Source: Cryptomeria japonica (Eukaryota; Streptophyta; Pinopsida; Cupressales; Cupressaceae). From it: 64,000 nucleotides of DNA. The notes beneath the pieces are model-generated. The model was not told the origin of the DNA and did no database searches. It saw only the letters and a list, made by a program, of their open reading frames with translations. Shown in pieces: positions 1 to 12,032 of the stretch; position 1 is the first letter of the stretch, and the number at the start of each line of letters is the position of its first letter. The DNA lies in contig NC_081405.1 of the NCBI RefSeq assembly GCF_030272615.1, positions 25,498,272-25,562,271 of the forward strand, given 5' to 3'. A program made the translations under genes and the position numbers.

Positions 1-232
1 TACATATGACTAACAAACTTAACAAATAATTTAATATTCCTAACACCCATGTGAATAGTTGAGTGTCCTTCCCCTGTTGTCTTTGCCTCTAAGAGTGAAT
101 TTATTTAAAACATATACCCTTCATCACTATTCAAAAGAATTGTATTCGTATCATCATTCTCAAATTTCTCATTAATACTAGCTAATTGATTTAGTAGAGA
201 GTGAAACTTACTTATATGATCTACCATTTTTG
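1..232 (-). pseudogene. Copia gag fragment, host of the LTR at 233-645
   Basis: Read on the minus strand from about 226, the sequence gives a short gag-like stretch (VDHISKFHSLLNQLASI, then EKFENDDT) typical of the UBN2/retrotran_gag region of Ty1/copia elements. It runs directly up to the end of the neighbouring LTR with no primer-binding site, so that LTR appears inserted into an older gag. The frame breaks near 110. It continues outside the window. Confidence 0.5.
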
Positions 233-645
233 TGTTAGGGTTTCAAGCAGATCTGAAGCAAATATGAACTAACAATTATATGCAGATTTAAATACAAAAG
301 ATAAAGAAATAAAACAGGACACAGATAACACAGAGATTTAACGTGGTTCACCCAGAATGGGTTACGTCCACCATACACAGTCGTCCAATCTTTCTTATTA
401 TCCAGCAAAAACAGTACATCAACCTTACAATGCCTTAAGCATCCCAACCGCTTATAACATGAGTTTTTAGGGCAACAAACAAAGTCGACCTTTTTAGGGT
501 TTTATTACAATGTCGGTTTTCATCAACAAAAAACGGCAAAATTTTTTTTCTCGGGGGCTCCTGCCCCCAAACCCCCGCTTTTCTCGAGGGCTGCCAGGTC
601 GGGCCCCGGGCCAATACTTTGCTGATCAGTTGCCACATTTCAACA
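233..645 (-). repeat. LTR of copia element A
   Basis: On the minus strand the segment starts TGTTGAAATGTGG, directly after a polypurine tract (AAGTGGGAGAT, about 646-656), and ends CCCTAACA, giving the TG...CA ends of an LTR of 413 bp. It follows the RNase H end of element A, so it is the 3' LTR. The second LTR was not found at the high-coordinate end, so no target-site duplication can be checked. Confidence 0.7.
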
Positions 646-779
646 ATCTCCCACTTGGAGACTGATCAGGCTCCACATCAAACAATCTCCCACTTGGAGA
701 CATACTACACAACACCACTGTACATGCAACACCCACTGGATAAAACACTAGGACTCGACTGGTATAAATTCCACAATTA

Positions 780-1592
780 TCAATCAAGAAGACCAACAGA
801 AACTGATGAAGAAATCAGCTTCTCCTGTGGAACTGCCTTCGTGAACATATCGACAGGATTCTCACTTGTGTGAATCTTCTCAAGCCGTAACTGACCCTCC
901 TCCAAAACAGTCCGGATGAAGTGGTACCTGAGCTGAATGTGCTTTGTCCTTGAATGAAAAGCAGAGTTCTTCGCAAGATGAATGGCACTCTGGCTATTAG
1001 TATACAATGGGCTATCCTCTTGTGTCTGACCCAATTCCTCCAGAAAACATTGCAACCAAATCATCTCCTTGCTGGCTTCTGTAGCAGCAACATACTCAGC
1101 TTCAGTGGTTGAAAGTGCAACAACCTTTTGTAGCCTAGAAACCCAACTGACTACAGTTCCCCCTATAGTAAAAACATACCCTATAGTACTCCTCCATGAA
1201 TCAATATCACCCGCCAGATTAGAGTCAACAAATCCACTTAGAGCAGCATTAGATCCTTTGAAACATAATGCCTTCGTAGTAGTTCCTTTCAAATACCAAA
1301 GTATCCATTTCATAGCATTCCAATGTTCCATACTCGGATTACTCATAAACCTACTCACAACTCCCACTGCATGTGCAATATCTAGCTTTGTGCATACCAT
1401 TGCATACATCAGACTGCCAACACCTGATGAATACGGGATGTTAGACATTTTATTAACCTCTTCCTGTGCCTTTGGGCACATCTCCTTAGTCAATTTGAAA
1501 TGACTAGCCAAAGGTGTACTAACTGCTTTTGCATCCTGCATGTTAAATCTTTTCAATACCTTCTTTATATACTCACTTTGGGACAAATTCAA
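780..1592 (-). pseudogene. Copia RT C-terminus and RNase H (element A)
   Basis: An open stretch of 270 codons. It starts in the RT connection (SEYIKKVLKRFNMQDAKAVS), passes GVGSLMYAMVCTKLDIAHAV and ends with RNase H ([38 protein letters not shown]). Upstream, around 1734, the RT catalytic loop reads as a one-base deletion inside the expected YVDD codons, so the polymerase cannot be made. It is a dead copy of a retrotransposon gene. Confidence 0.85.
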
Positions 1593-2456
1593 GGTTCTAT
1601 TTTTCCTGTCTCATGTAATCCTCATACTGAGAATTTGCTTAGCTGCACCCAAATCCTTCATAGCAAATGACCTGGCTAATTTTTGTTTAAGATCATTTAT
1701 ATGTTGCATGTTAGACCCAACAACAAGCATGTCACAACATAAAGCAACAGGATAATATAACTGCCATTATCAAATCTCTTAAAATATACACGATGATCAG
1801 AATGACATCTATGATAACCGTGTTCAGCCATGAAACTATCAAATTTTAAATACCATTGTCGAGGTGCTTGCTTTAGGCCATACAGACTTTTCTTCAACCT
1901 GCACACCAAGTTCTCCTTACCTTTGACCTCATATCCCTGTGGTTACAACATGTAAATTTCCTCCTCCAAATCTCCATGGAGAAAAACTATTTTGACATCT
2001 AATTGTTCAAGATTTAAATCATCTACAGCCACAAGACTAAGTATAGTTCTAATTGAAGTCATTTTTACAACTAGAGAAAATATTTCATCATAATCTATAC
2101 CCTTTTTCTATGCAAAACCTTTTACCACAAGTCTGGCCTTAAATCTTTTCTGGCCTCCTTCCTCCTCCTTCAGTCGAGGCAAGGCTCTTTTTTTTGCAGG
2201 TAAAGGGACTGAGTCCCAAGTCTTATTTTTCATCAAGGAGTCCATCTCCTCTTTCATGCCTAGTGCCCACTGTTGTTTGGGATCCACCTACATTGCTTCT
2301 TCATATTCTTCTGGTTCACCAGAATCCGTTAATAAAATAGAATACAAAGAAGGAGAAAATCTTTCATGGGGTCTACTTGTCCTCGTAGAACGTCTAACAC
2401 TTGCAGGAGTTTGTGGGACAATCTGTTGTTGCTGAGCATTAGGTACCTGTGGCATT

Positions 2457-2915
2457 TCATTTTTCAGGAATCTCATCCAACACCACATATTCTTGTTTGT
2501 CCTGTTCATGCTTCTTTTCCTGCATCTGTTCTTTATACATAACCTTCTCATTTAATATAACATCTCTACTTCTAATTATTTTCTTATTTTGAAAATCCCA
2601 TAACCGATAGCCATATTCATCTATCACATATCCAATGAAGGTACATTTTTGAGATTTAGCATCAAACTTGGTTCTGTTTGCTTTATCAACATGGACAAAA
2701 GTTTCGCAACCAAAATTTTTTAGAAAAGAATAATTTACCTTTTTACCAATCCATGCCTCCTCTGGAATACCATCATCCAAAGGGGTTGAAGGTCCTCTAT
2801 TTATCAAATAGACAGCAGTATGTACAACATCTGCCCAAAAATGTAAGGGCATTCCAGCATGCAATCTCATGCTCCTCGCGCGTTCCATGATAGTCTTATT
2901 CATTCTCTCTGACAC
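2457..2915 (-). pseudogene. Copia integrase, C-terminal part (element A)
   Basis: Begins at SERMNKTIMERARSM, which contains the third catalytic acid (Glu) of the DDE integrase core. It continues through the copia C-terminal region (FWADVVHTAVYLINRGPST, GCETFVHV, KCTFIGYVIDEYGYRLWD). A stop codon just upstream and a second overlapping frame (2288-2551) show that the pol frame is broken on both sides. Confidence 0.8.
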
Positions 2916-3095
2916 ACCATTTTCCTATGGAGTTCCTGGAATTGTCTTCTGCTTTCTAATCCCATTTAAGGAGCAGTAATCTTCAAATGCTTTGCTGCAA
3001 TACTCACCTCCATTATCCGATCTGAGACACTTCAACTTTTTTCCTGTCTCATTCTCAACCAAAGCTTTCCATTTCTTAAAAGTTTCAAAAACATC

Positions 3096-3839
3096 TTATT
3101 TTTGTTTTAGGAAATATACCCATGTTTTTCTGGTTGAGTCATCAATAAAAATAACATAATAACAAGAGCCACCAAGAGATGGTACTTGAGCCGGTCCCCA
3201 TACATCTGAATGTACAAGCTCTAACTTCTCACTCTTCTTCTCTTTCCCAACCTTGAGAAACCTGACTCTTTTTTGTTTACCATTAACACAGTTTTCACAG
3301 AACTCTAAATAAATCTTCTTTAGTCCTGACAATAGATTTTAGGAGTGAAGGGTTTTCATCCCTTTCTCACTCATGTGCCCAAGCCTATGGTGCCACATTA
3401 TCGAATCTGTTCTTGCAACATTTATTGTTGTTGTCCCTGTAGTAACTTTATCTGTAGCAGCTAAGGTAGAGTAAGTGTTACCAGTACACAAATATAATGT
3501 GCCTACCTTCGCACCTTTAGCTACTACTAATGATCCTTTAGTGACCTTCCACATACTGTCTGAGAAGGTAACTATGCAACCTTCACTACCTAGTTGACCT
3601 GCAGAAATTAAATTTCTTCTTAAATTAGGAACATGTCTTACCTCTTGCAGAAACCAGTCATTACCATTCTGCAACTTGATCTTTATCTTTCCTTTTCCAA
3701 CAATTTGAAAGGGCTCATCATCACCCAAATATACCTGTCCAAATTCACCTTGAACATAATCTAGAAAATATTTTCTATAGGGTGTAGCATGAAATGAAGC
3801 CCCAAAATCTATTACCCAGGAATCATTAACATTATCCAA
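3096..3839 (-). pseudogene. Copia protease, pre-integrase and integrase N-terminus (element A)
   Basis: Two adjoining open stretches (3839-3339 and 3332-3096) cover the aspartic protease, the His/Cys pre-integrase motif (H-RLGHMSEKG then CENCVNGKQKR) and the first integrase Asp (LVHSDVWGPAQ, FIDDSTRKTWVYF). A stop near 3336 separates them. The protease active site is D-F-G-A instead of D-S-G-A. Confidence 0.8.
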
Positions 3840-4300
3840 ACATAAGATTAAAGCATCTTGTAAAGTATTACTTGCAATATTAGCTTCCTTACTGTCATTT
3901 TCATTTCAGTCACCACATTTCAACATTTTTGTACCTTTATCCATCTTCGATCCATATAATCTCTGCTTTGATGTTATCTTGTTACTTCTTTCTTCAGATC
4001 CAAAAATCTTGTTTAATGATTCTCAAATCTCTTTTACAAACTTTGTGAAATCTGTTTGGTGTAAGAACGCTTTTGCAAAGACAAGGCCAATAGTCCCCAA
4101 TTCATTTTTTATTTTTGATAGTACACTTAGCAAGTTCATTTGCATCAGTTGGAGATACTAAGCTAGTTCTAACAACATCCCAAATATATTTTTTATCAAG
4201 TGTAACTGCATCTATATTATCCACATACAAAGTCACGATCTTTAGATTTCTCAATAAAACTCAATTTATCCATGAATACCTATTTAATTAAAAGAAAATC

Positions 4301-5260
4301 AAAGGTGCCAAACTCCACCAATAATGCATCTTGATTATAACACACATTGATATTATTCAGATACTATTATGTGGACAAAAACCAATGAATAATACTAACT
4401 TTATTCTTCTAGTAGAGGTTGTTAGAGATACAATTGAATTCCATGGACAAGTTGGAAGAAAGGTTCTATAATTTGTTAAGCCAATTACCTATTCATAAGG
4501 AACTATGTGGACTATGGAAAGAAAAGTCTACAAGCAATATGCCTTATGTTTGCTTTGATTAGTAATCATGAAATGTCTCAACCAATCATAAACTATTTTC
4601 TAGTGGCTTCTCTCATAGACAAGGAGATCTTATGCATGCATGGAGACCTATCACAAATAAGAGACATGCCCTATATTGCTAAGCATTTTTAATCCCTTCC
4701 AAATAATATAGCATAGAAATATTTGCAAGGAATACCCTTACACCAAATACAATGAAAATATTATGCTCTCACGTCCTTAGCAGATGAAATCATATAACTC
4801 AAAGTTCTTGGGCTCACACACTTTACATGCACTCACTTTTTTTAGTTCTTTTTTTTATCTTTTATTTTGATCAAAAGCGATCAAACACATATGGAAAAGA
4901 AAATATTAATTCTAGACTATACTCTCAGAAGCCTTTTCTTAAATTTTGGATAACCTTTATGGTGGTACTAGTGTCTTAATGATTGTGGTATTTTCTTTCA
5001 CTTGGGAGGTCAATCCAAGAGGCTTTTGGAAAGAATTGCAACAAAAAGACACAAATAAAGAGAAAAATGTCATATATCTTGAATGGATAATGTATGCAAA
5101 ACATCTATATGAGAGACTGTAAGATAAAGACAACTCTCTGATATTTAATTCAAGAGCTAAACTCTTCTTTTCAAAAAACATTAAAGAATGAACAAAGAAG
5201 CCTGTGATAGGTAAATCTTGAGAAAAAGATGGTCTACAGGAAGAATACTTAAAATAGGGC
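4301..5260. other. Unassigned AT-rich sequence
   Basis: Nothing recognisable as a gene, RNA or LTR. Short open stretches (for example 4507-4692 on the plus strand and 4957-5274 on the minus strand) lack family signatures. The segment may hold the lost 5' end of element A and the decayed ORF1/endonuclease part of the LINE that begins at 5261. Confidence 0.3.
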
Positions 5261-5563
5261 TTGGAGGTCCTCATGCATCACATTAAAAGAATATTCAATG
5301 GGTTCAATCAAAATAGGACAAATTGGATGACTAATGTTGTCGCCCCCTTGCTCAAAAGTGGTGACGTCAACAACCCTTCAAATTACTGCACTATACTGAT
5401 CAATCCTCTTTTTGGCAAACTTTTTGGGAGCATGATAAAAAGATGGATTAGTGTTTGGGCTGAAAAATATGGAAAGAGAGTGAAAGGGGAAGCAGGCTTT
5501 AGGCCAAAGCATTCTACCATTGACCATGTCATTGCACTTAAACAATTGATTGAGAAGGTTTGA
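5261..5563 (+). pseudogene. LINE reverse transcriptase, fingers region
   Basis: The longest clean stretch of the LINE, 100 codons, carries the RT motif blocks up to the HSTIDH region and ends at a TGA in the sequence LIEKV-stop-DKQGGE. The frame continues recognisably beyond the stop. It is only a fragment of a reverse transcriptase. Confidence 0.75.
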
Positions 5564-7162
5564 GATAAACAGGGAGGGGAGGTCTTTTGTTGCTTTGTTG
5601 ACCTTAATAAAGATTTTGATACGGTACCTAGAAGAAAATTATGGAGTAGAATGGAAGATTTAGAAATTTCAAAACAATAAAGGGTTGTTGTCCATGGGTT
5701 GTATGACTAAGTCTAGACCAAAATTTGAACCAAACGGGGATTTTTAGAATGTTTTGGAAGTGACATTTGGGTCAAGCAGGGATGCCCATTATCCCATGCT
5801 TTATTTGGGTTATATATTGACAAATTAGAGGAATGGAGAGCCAAGGTTGGGGGTGGGGGGGTTTACTTGACCAATTATGTTATAAAATTGCTTGTTTATG
5901 TTGATGATCTTATTTTAATGACAAAAACAACACAAGATTTGAGGGAACACTTAAAAGCTCTAGAGCTATTTTGTCAAGAGGTAGGGATGTAGGCGAACAC
6001 TAGCAAAGCCAAGGTCATGATCTTTACCTTGAAGTGAAAGAAGGCTCATAGGGAATCTATTTTTGAAGGTAGCCCCTTACAAGTGGTTAATGAATATAAG
6101 TACCTTGGCCTTGATTTCCACAAAAAACTTAGTTGGGAAACATGTAGAGCAAAATGGATACAAGGGGGATGGAAATATTTATACTCATTGCAAAATAGAT
6201 GCAAAAGAGCTAAGATATGGGAGTAGAAGACTAAGAAAACTCTTTTTGGGCTTCTAGTGGTTCCCATGGTACGATATGGATGTGAAGTATGGGGTAGTAA
6301 CACTTCAACAAGTAAGTGGATGCAGATAGAGAGATGACAAAAATATTTAATCACGAATAGCCTCAAGATTAAATCAACTATTCCATATGAGATTGTCTTG
6401 GCGGAAGTCGGGGCTCTCCCCATTGAGGCATCGACTATGTTCCATTTGTTAAGTTATCTAAGAAGATTAGAGAACATGGAGACTTGTCACTTGCCAAAAA
6501 TGGCAGCTGAAGAGAAATTAGATAGAAGAAGATCATGTGGATGAAACAAAACATCAAATGGATGAATAAGTGGGGTATTAGCATAAGTGAATACCCAAAT
6601 AACAATAAGAAAATATTAAAGTATGTACAAGGAAAATTCAAAGAAGGCATGTGGAAAGAGCCACGTGGGAGGAAAAAGGAATACTATATCAAACATTTGA
6701 ATCATACATATGGCCATACACAAAAAACCTACATAGGAATGGAAATAAAAAATGTTAATTGCTCAAATAAGAACTAGTTTGTACCAACTTAGATGTGAAA
6801 CTGGAAGATGGATGCTACCTAAAGGGGAGTGGGCAGACAAAAGGTGTAGTTAGTGCACTCAAGAAGTGGTGGAGATAGAATGACATTACATCATGGAATG
6901 TTTAGCTTGCAAGGACATCCAGATCAATTATATTGAGACACTAAAAGTGAACAACTTAATTAATTTGTTTAAAGAAGAAAATATATAAGAGTTGCATATT
7001 TCTTGGTCAAGATACACAATAGAAGATCCAAGATGTAGAAGGAAAAGGAGATTTAGGTGTGCTGTTTTGGGTTGTGCATGCTTTTATTTTGCTGGCTACT
7101 CTTGGGTCCCATAAGCTTCTTGGCCTCGTGGATGTGATAAAAAACATTCATTCATTTCATTA
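5261..7162 (+). mobile_element. Degenerate LINE (non-LTR retrotransposon)
   Basis: Several plus-strand frames together give a non-LTR reverse transcriptase. In order they show PLLKSGDVNNPSNY and GFRPKHSTIDHVIALKQLIE (5320-5560), a DFDTVPR block near 5600, GCPLSHALFGLYIDKLEEW (about 5780-5835), the catalytic VYVDDLILM (about 5895-5920), KYLGLDF plus a thumb region (6090-6320), and a C-terminal CCHC-like motif (6850-6915). The 3' end closes with GGGTCCCATAAGCTTCTTGGCCTCG and a short ATTCATTCATT tail (7147-7162), a microsatellite-type LINE tail. Frames are shifted at least four times and the 5' end is missing, so this is a dead copy. The clade was not decided. Confidence 0.85.
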
Positions 7163-9179
7163 AAATCGTAATAGTTGCTTAAGGTTAAAATGAGCACTAA
7201 CAAACTAGTGCAGGGTACCTAACACTCCAAGCATGAAATTTTTGTTTTCTTTCAAGTTTTGTGTGTCGTCTTTGTGATTTAATAATGGAAAAACCATTTT
7301 GGACTCAGTAGAGCCATGGTTGAGTTGTCCAAGTTTTGGTTTGAGTCATTTGTGTTCAGGATGCTATCAGTCTGAGAAGTGAGATGCTTAGGTAGTTCAC
7401 AGGAGAAGTACTCCAGATGAATGTATTCATGTAATAGGGTCAATTGTGTTGTTTTTAGGTCTTCTAGGGTGTTTGAGGACCTTTAGGAGTCTTGAAAAGC
7501 ATGAGAATGTAAAGTTGCATCTTAGGAGTAAAAAGATGTAAAAGTTGCTGAGCAACATTTCATAATTTTTTGCAACAAAAGTTACATTTTTGGTTGAAGG
7601 CATTGAAAAGTTGGTTGAACCAACTGAACCAAGAGGATAAAAGCCAAAATTCACTTCATTGCATGGGTTGAAGGATTGGAAATGCAAGAACAAGTTTTTG
7701 GATTTTGAAACAAACTTGCCTTTCATTGTTTTGACAGTTTTCTCTTGTTATCATTGCTTGGTACGGTCCAGTACGAACCAAAAATGGCTCTAACCTAAGC
7801 ATTCTTTGATGGCACCTGTTGAAATCAATAGGAATGATAGGTTAGGGTTTGTATACAGTTTTAGGATAGGATTTGTGGTTTTGTAGGTCCTTGAGGAGGA
7901 GATACAATGAAGCCCTCGGCTCACTGCTGGGAGTAGGTGAGTTAGGATAGCAAAAAAATGTGTTTTAAGAGCACATGGGGATTGGTGCAAGACCAAGTGT
8001 CATATGGATGAAAATCCATTTGAGTTCCCTTGAAGAATCCTAAGTTTTTGGGAGCAGGTGTTATGATTGGTGAAGATTTCAGACCCATCTTTCTAGGTCA
8101 CCTGGTGAGGCCTAAACCCTCAAAAATAGTGTAGTGTTGGAAAACCTGCTTGTACGGATAACCCAGATGCAAATTTTCAGTATTGTTTGTAACTTTCAAA
8201 AGGGTACTCGAATCCATAATTTATTTATAGCCTTGTTTGAAAATTTTGAAAACTAAGACCCTAAAACCGCCAAGGGAGGGCTAATTCAATTAGGCCTATT
8301 TGAGCCCGGTAGAGACCTAGAAAGGTTAGAAAGCCAAAGTGATGGGTTTGGTGATCTTAAAAGCCTCAAACTACTTTAAAGACACTTGGTAGATGCATCT
8401 TGAGTACATTGGGAGTGGTTGGGTGTTGTGATCCTTGCAGGAGTGGTTGGAGCTTTGGAGAGGTGTGTGTGTGATTGAGGTGACAACCTCAAGAGGTGGA
8501 GTTGATTGTCCAAAACCAGTGGCTATACCTAGGAGGAAAGCCACAGAGGTTCAGACCTTGGAGGTCTCATTAGCATAACCCCTACTAGTTCTCATTGAAA
8601 GGGCTTGTGTAGTTGAAGGGTTGAGTAAGACAAGTCACTCAAGAAGGTGTATTTGATCAAGCTCCAAGACTCTCTGCACCACAAACTTTCCAATAGTTTC
8701 ATCAAATTTGTAACAATTGATTAAGATAAAAATCAAGGGTTTTTCATTAAAAAATTCATTGGCAAAGTCAATCAAATTGTAGATGAGTTTGTTGATTTTC
8801 TAGTCAAAAGTAGTAGAATTCTTTAACTAAATCATGACATTTTTAATCTAAAAATTATAGGTGCTAGAAAATAAGCAAAATTGTTGCCTTTTCTTTTTTA
8901 CTTAAATAGGAGAAAAATGATTTTTTTACAATCATGTGATTAGAGCAAACACAATAGCTCCAAGTTTTAGGATTTACAAAAGTTATATGTGGAATTTCAA
9001 CATGCTTTCAATCTTACAAAAATTATGATTTTCATGAGTTTGAAGACATTTTTTTAATTACTGACTAAGGCACTAGATATCATTGTAGGTATTTGTATTT
9101 ATAAAATCTACATTCAAATTTTACTTTAGTATCCAAAATAAACTAGAGGGATTTTCAACTATATTTCTAAGAGCAAATG
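7163..9179. other. No gene recognised
   Basis: About 2 kb without a supported coding region. The compositional style, moderately GC-balanced with repeated GGTTG/TTGAGG words (8100-8640), resembles an old gypsy-type LTR, but no TG...CA pair, PBS or PPT could be fixed. The last bases (AAATG, 9175-9179) are one copy of the target-site duplication of element N1. Confidence 0.3.
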
Positions 9180-9616
9180 TGTTGGTGTAAATTATGTCTC
9201 ATATTACACTTTACTTAAGTTGACTTAGTGTAATGGATCTCATAGTAGTTTGGATATGAGACACTTAGGGAAGTGTGCACATAGGGATGATGTATGTAGG
9301 GAAAATTCCACCTTTTGTAGTCTTACCTTGTTACATTCCACCTTTGGTGGGTGATCCACCTCTTGTGGAATATTTTATTATTTATCCTACCTACCTTACC
9401 TACCCTTGTTTCTCATTGAGCCACATGTCATGATTGTGTGCTCATATATCCATATGGCCTTGCCTTTATAAGAAGACTCATCTACATTGTATGCAATTTT
9501 GAATGATCCAGTTGATTAGCATTTTGCATCTTGATTAGAATACAATTTATTCTTATCAAATCTATTGTCTCTCTTTTGTGCCTCTAAATCTTTGATATTT
9601 TCAACAAATTCTTACA
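9180..9616 (+). repeat. 5' LTR of N1
   Basis: Starts TGTTGGTGTAAATT and ends TTCTTACA. It matches 13760-14211 along its whole length with scattered substitutions and small gaps (437 bp against 452 bp). A TATA-like run TTTATAAG near 9467 could serve as the promoter, followed by the transcribed end of the LTR. Confidence 0.9.
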
Positions 9617-9630
9617 TGGTATTAGATTCG
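9617..9630 (+). promoter_or_regulatory. Primer-binding site of N1
   Basis: TGGTATTAGATTC lies immediately 3' of the LTR. It is a variant of the TGGTATCAGAGC site, complementary to initiator Met tRNA, that copia elements use to prime minus-strand synthesis. Confidence 0.75.
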
Positions 9631-11306
9631 TTGGGGCTTCATTGAGTAGTCTTTTTGGAGAGCTTTTGGAGCATTCAATTCTTGGATCTAGGGAGCTGCA
9701 CATTTTGGGGGCGTCCTATGGTGATTTCACCCCTCACTGTTGCATTCGGGAAGCCATTTCCATGAATTTTGAGTATAAATTCACCTATATTTGGTGAAAA
9801 TTGCATTTTAAGGCTTTGGAGAATTTTTTTTACCCTATTTGGGTAGTACAGTACGATTTCGTAAATATTTTATTGTGAATTTATTTTGTAATTCGCAGTT
9901 CTTATATTGTTAATACTATAAAAAGCATTTATATTATTAAAAAAAAAAAATTATGGGGAGGTTGACCCCCAACACTATATTGTCATTATAATATTTTGCA
10001 GGGATTTTTCGGTGGCTTATCGTACCGCCACTGTCGGCCACATATTCTTCCCTACGGTCTCTGCTCTTTTCGACGCTTGTTCGTGTAGGCTTCCTTTCCT
10101 AGCCGGGACCTACAACATACCCCGCTTTCCTCTGCTCCTCCTGGCAGGCTCTAGACGACCCTCTCCACTACCTGACAAGCTCTTCTGTGTTGCCCCTCCA
10201 ATCTGCCACTACTGCTCCGGACACCGTTATCCCCTACAACCACCGCCCCTGGCTTTTATTCCTCCTTCCCAGACACCTCAGCGCCACCCGATAGTCCGAC
10301 CTTGGTCCCACACCTCCACGTGACAACAGGATATTTGCTACCTAGAAGGACACGTGTTTCTCTACCATTGAGTCATACTACCACGAGGATCGTCTAGTCA
10401 ACATACAAATTGGCCCAGTCACCGGCCACCCAACATTCCATGTGGCAGGCACGTCTGTGACATGTCGTTGCACATTCATCAATACAACCAGCCACGTCAT
10501 CTGCTGACTCACATGCCATGTAACTATCGGTACCACCACATCATTCAACATGTTAGTTATGTGTGACACGTGGCATACTATCATTGGGCCATGTCATCGT
10601 CTGTACTGTACGGATAGTCTATGCAGGCATGGAGGTGAAGTTTTTGCGATGGCTAGACAGTTGTCAAATTTAACCTAGTGAAATGTTGATGTCAACCTAT
10701 GTCAACATATTTGAGAAAATTTTGCACCCCCTCTCTAATGGGCTTTTCAGTTTTGCAGTCCAACTTTGGAGGCCCATAACTTGCTCATTTTAGCTCCTTT
10801 TTTCATGCAATTTTTTTTATTTGGGCTAATTTTTCATGCTCTTCGTAGTGGTCGTAGATTTTTCTGATTTTTATGGACAAATTTTTCACAATTTTTAGTT
10901 TTTCATGATTGTACTTGTCCAATCCTCAATTTTGCAACTTCAGAGGCTTCGTTCCAGCTCATACGACCTCCTTTTCAAGTGTCTTTTTTTTTAAAGTGCA
11001 TGATTTTTTGTCTACTTTCATGTGGTGTTATCATATTTTTACCATTGTGAGTACAAATTGTACTTTCAGTATTTGGTCATTTTTTGTCTAATTGGTACTT
11101 TTATTTTGCTTGGATCTTAGTTTAGATCTCTTGTAGTATTTGTTGAAGTCTCTTATAGCCTATTTAAGGTAGTTGTAAATTTGAAATCAAAAGTCCACCT
11201 TGCCTTGTTTTGCAAGTGGCCCATTGTACATGCACTAATATAAAGTGTCAAATCATCATTTTTTAATTTTTTTTGTTTGGGGGGTGGTTCTTTGATTGAG
11301 TGAATT
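9631..11306 (+). other. Long untranslated leader of N1
   Basis: About 1.7 kb between primer site and gag, with no supported protein. It contains a C-rich tract (10050-10320) and, within 260 bp, three CACGTG palindromes (10317-10322, 10351-10356, 10567-10572) plus further ACGT cores. A 103-codon open stretch at 10012-10323 has low-complexity Pro/Ser composition and is not considered a gene. The leader is long for a copia element and could carry packaging signals. Confidence 0.5.
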
Positions 11307-11366
11307 TTGAGGGGCGTCTTGTGTGATTGTGCCTCTCTTTTCTTAGTTCTCTTTCATTTTGTTGCT

Positions 11367-12032
11367 ATGGGTTCTCCTAAATTTCCACTTTTAACTCCAC
11401 ATAACTATGCTTCATGGAATATTGATGTATGGAGTAGGCTAATGGAAAAGAGATTAACTCATTATATTGGTGGAACTATAATTGCACCAATTGATCCTAA
11501 TGTTCACATGGAATGTCTTACTAAAAACATTATGGCTATTGGAATATCGAGGAAATACATATCAAAAGATCTCATATTTCACATTGACAAGTGTACAACA
11601 GTTAAGGATGTATGGGATGTCTTGGGAAAATTGTATGATCAAATTGATGAGATTAGAGGCTATCAACTTGATAATGATCTCACCATGTTGGATCCCAAGA
11701 ACTTTGATACAATCCAAGATTATGTTACCAAGGCAAATGAGCTAAGAGCGCAGGTGAAGGATTGTGGCATTGATAAAAAGGATGCACAATTGGTCTACAA
11801 CCTTTTGGGAAAGCTTCTATCAGAATATGCAGTATTTGTTTCTAGCTTCCAAACCCATCACTTGACAGTGGGTAGTTCATTCACTATGCCCACATTTGAT
11901 GCATTCATAGAAATGTTGATGCTAGAGCAATGTAAGTTGATGAGCATGGGGATTCTCAAGTCTTCAAAGTCCAAGGCTTTGGTGGCTAATCAAGAGAATC
12001 AAGGAAAGGATTCTAACAAGAAGCGGAAGTAG
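11367..12032 (+). CDS. Gag of N1 (copia type), first part ending at TAG
   Basis: The start is taken at ATG 11367 (MGSPKFPLLTPHNYASWN), which begins the standard copia gag N-terminus (x-L-x-x-x-N-Y-x-x-W). The frame is also open upstream from 11307. The middle shows the UBN2-type gag core (TVKDVWDVLGKLYDQ, FDTIQDYVTKANELRAQ, YNLLGKLLSEYAVF). The protein ends in a lysine-rich patch at an in-frame TAG (12030-12032). The same frame then stays open through the zinc knuckle and protease to 13001, so the TAG is either a single mutation or a leaky stop. Gag forms the virus-like particle that packages element RNA in the cytoplasm. Confidence 0.85.
   Translation: MGSPKFPLLTPHNYASWNIDVWSRLMEKRLTHYIGGTIIAPIDPNVHMECLTKNIMAIGISRKYISKDLIFHIDKCTTVKDVWDVLGKLYDQIDEIRGYQLDNDLTMLDPKNFDTIQDYVTKANELRAQVKDCGIDKKDAQLVYNLLGKLLSEYAVFVSSFQTHHLTVGSSFTMPTFDAFIEMLMLEQCKLMSMGILKSSKSKALVANQENQGKDSNKKRK

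Larger units (their letters stand above)
646..4300 (-). mobile_element. Degenerate Ty1/copia element A, 5' truncated
   Basis: Minus-strand pieces occur in copia order. Protease and pre-integrase lie at 3839-3339 (residues SWVIDFGASFHAT, a D-F-G variant of the D-S-G active site, then MWHHRLGHMSEKG). The integrase start is at 3332-3096 and the integrase core and C-terminus at 2915-2457. Reverse transcriptase fragments follow at 1909-1697, and the RT end plus RNase H at 1592-780 ([14 protein letters not shown]). Gag remnants lie near 3840-4270. The frame is broken many times. No 5' LTR or primer site is visible. The domain order is diagnostic of copia, and the sequence resembles the Tork/TNT1-like element W at 38-44 kb. 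Confidence 0.85.

Noticed and set aside
235-638. Two open frames in the LTR of element A
   Set aside because: They lie wholly within the LTR and match no protein; LTR sequence is not expected to code.
7427-7996. Minus-strand open frames in unassigned DNA
   Set aside because: Short, composition typical of noncoding AT-rich sequence, no motif.
10012-10323. 103-codon Pro/Ser-rich open frame in the N1 leader
   Set aside because: Low complexity, no known motif, and within an untranslated leader; C-rich sequence makes open frames by chance.
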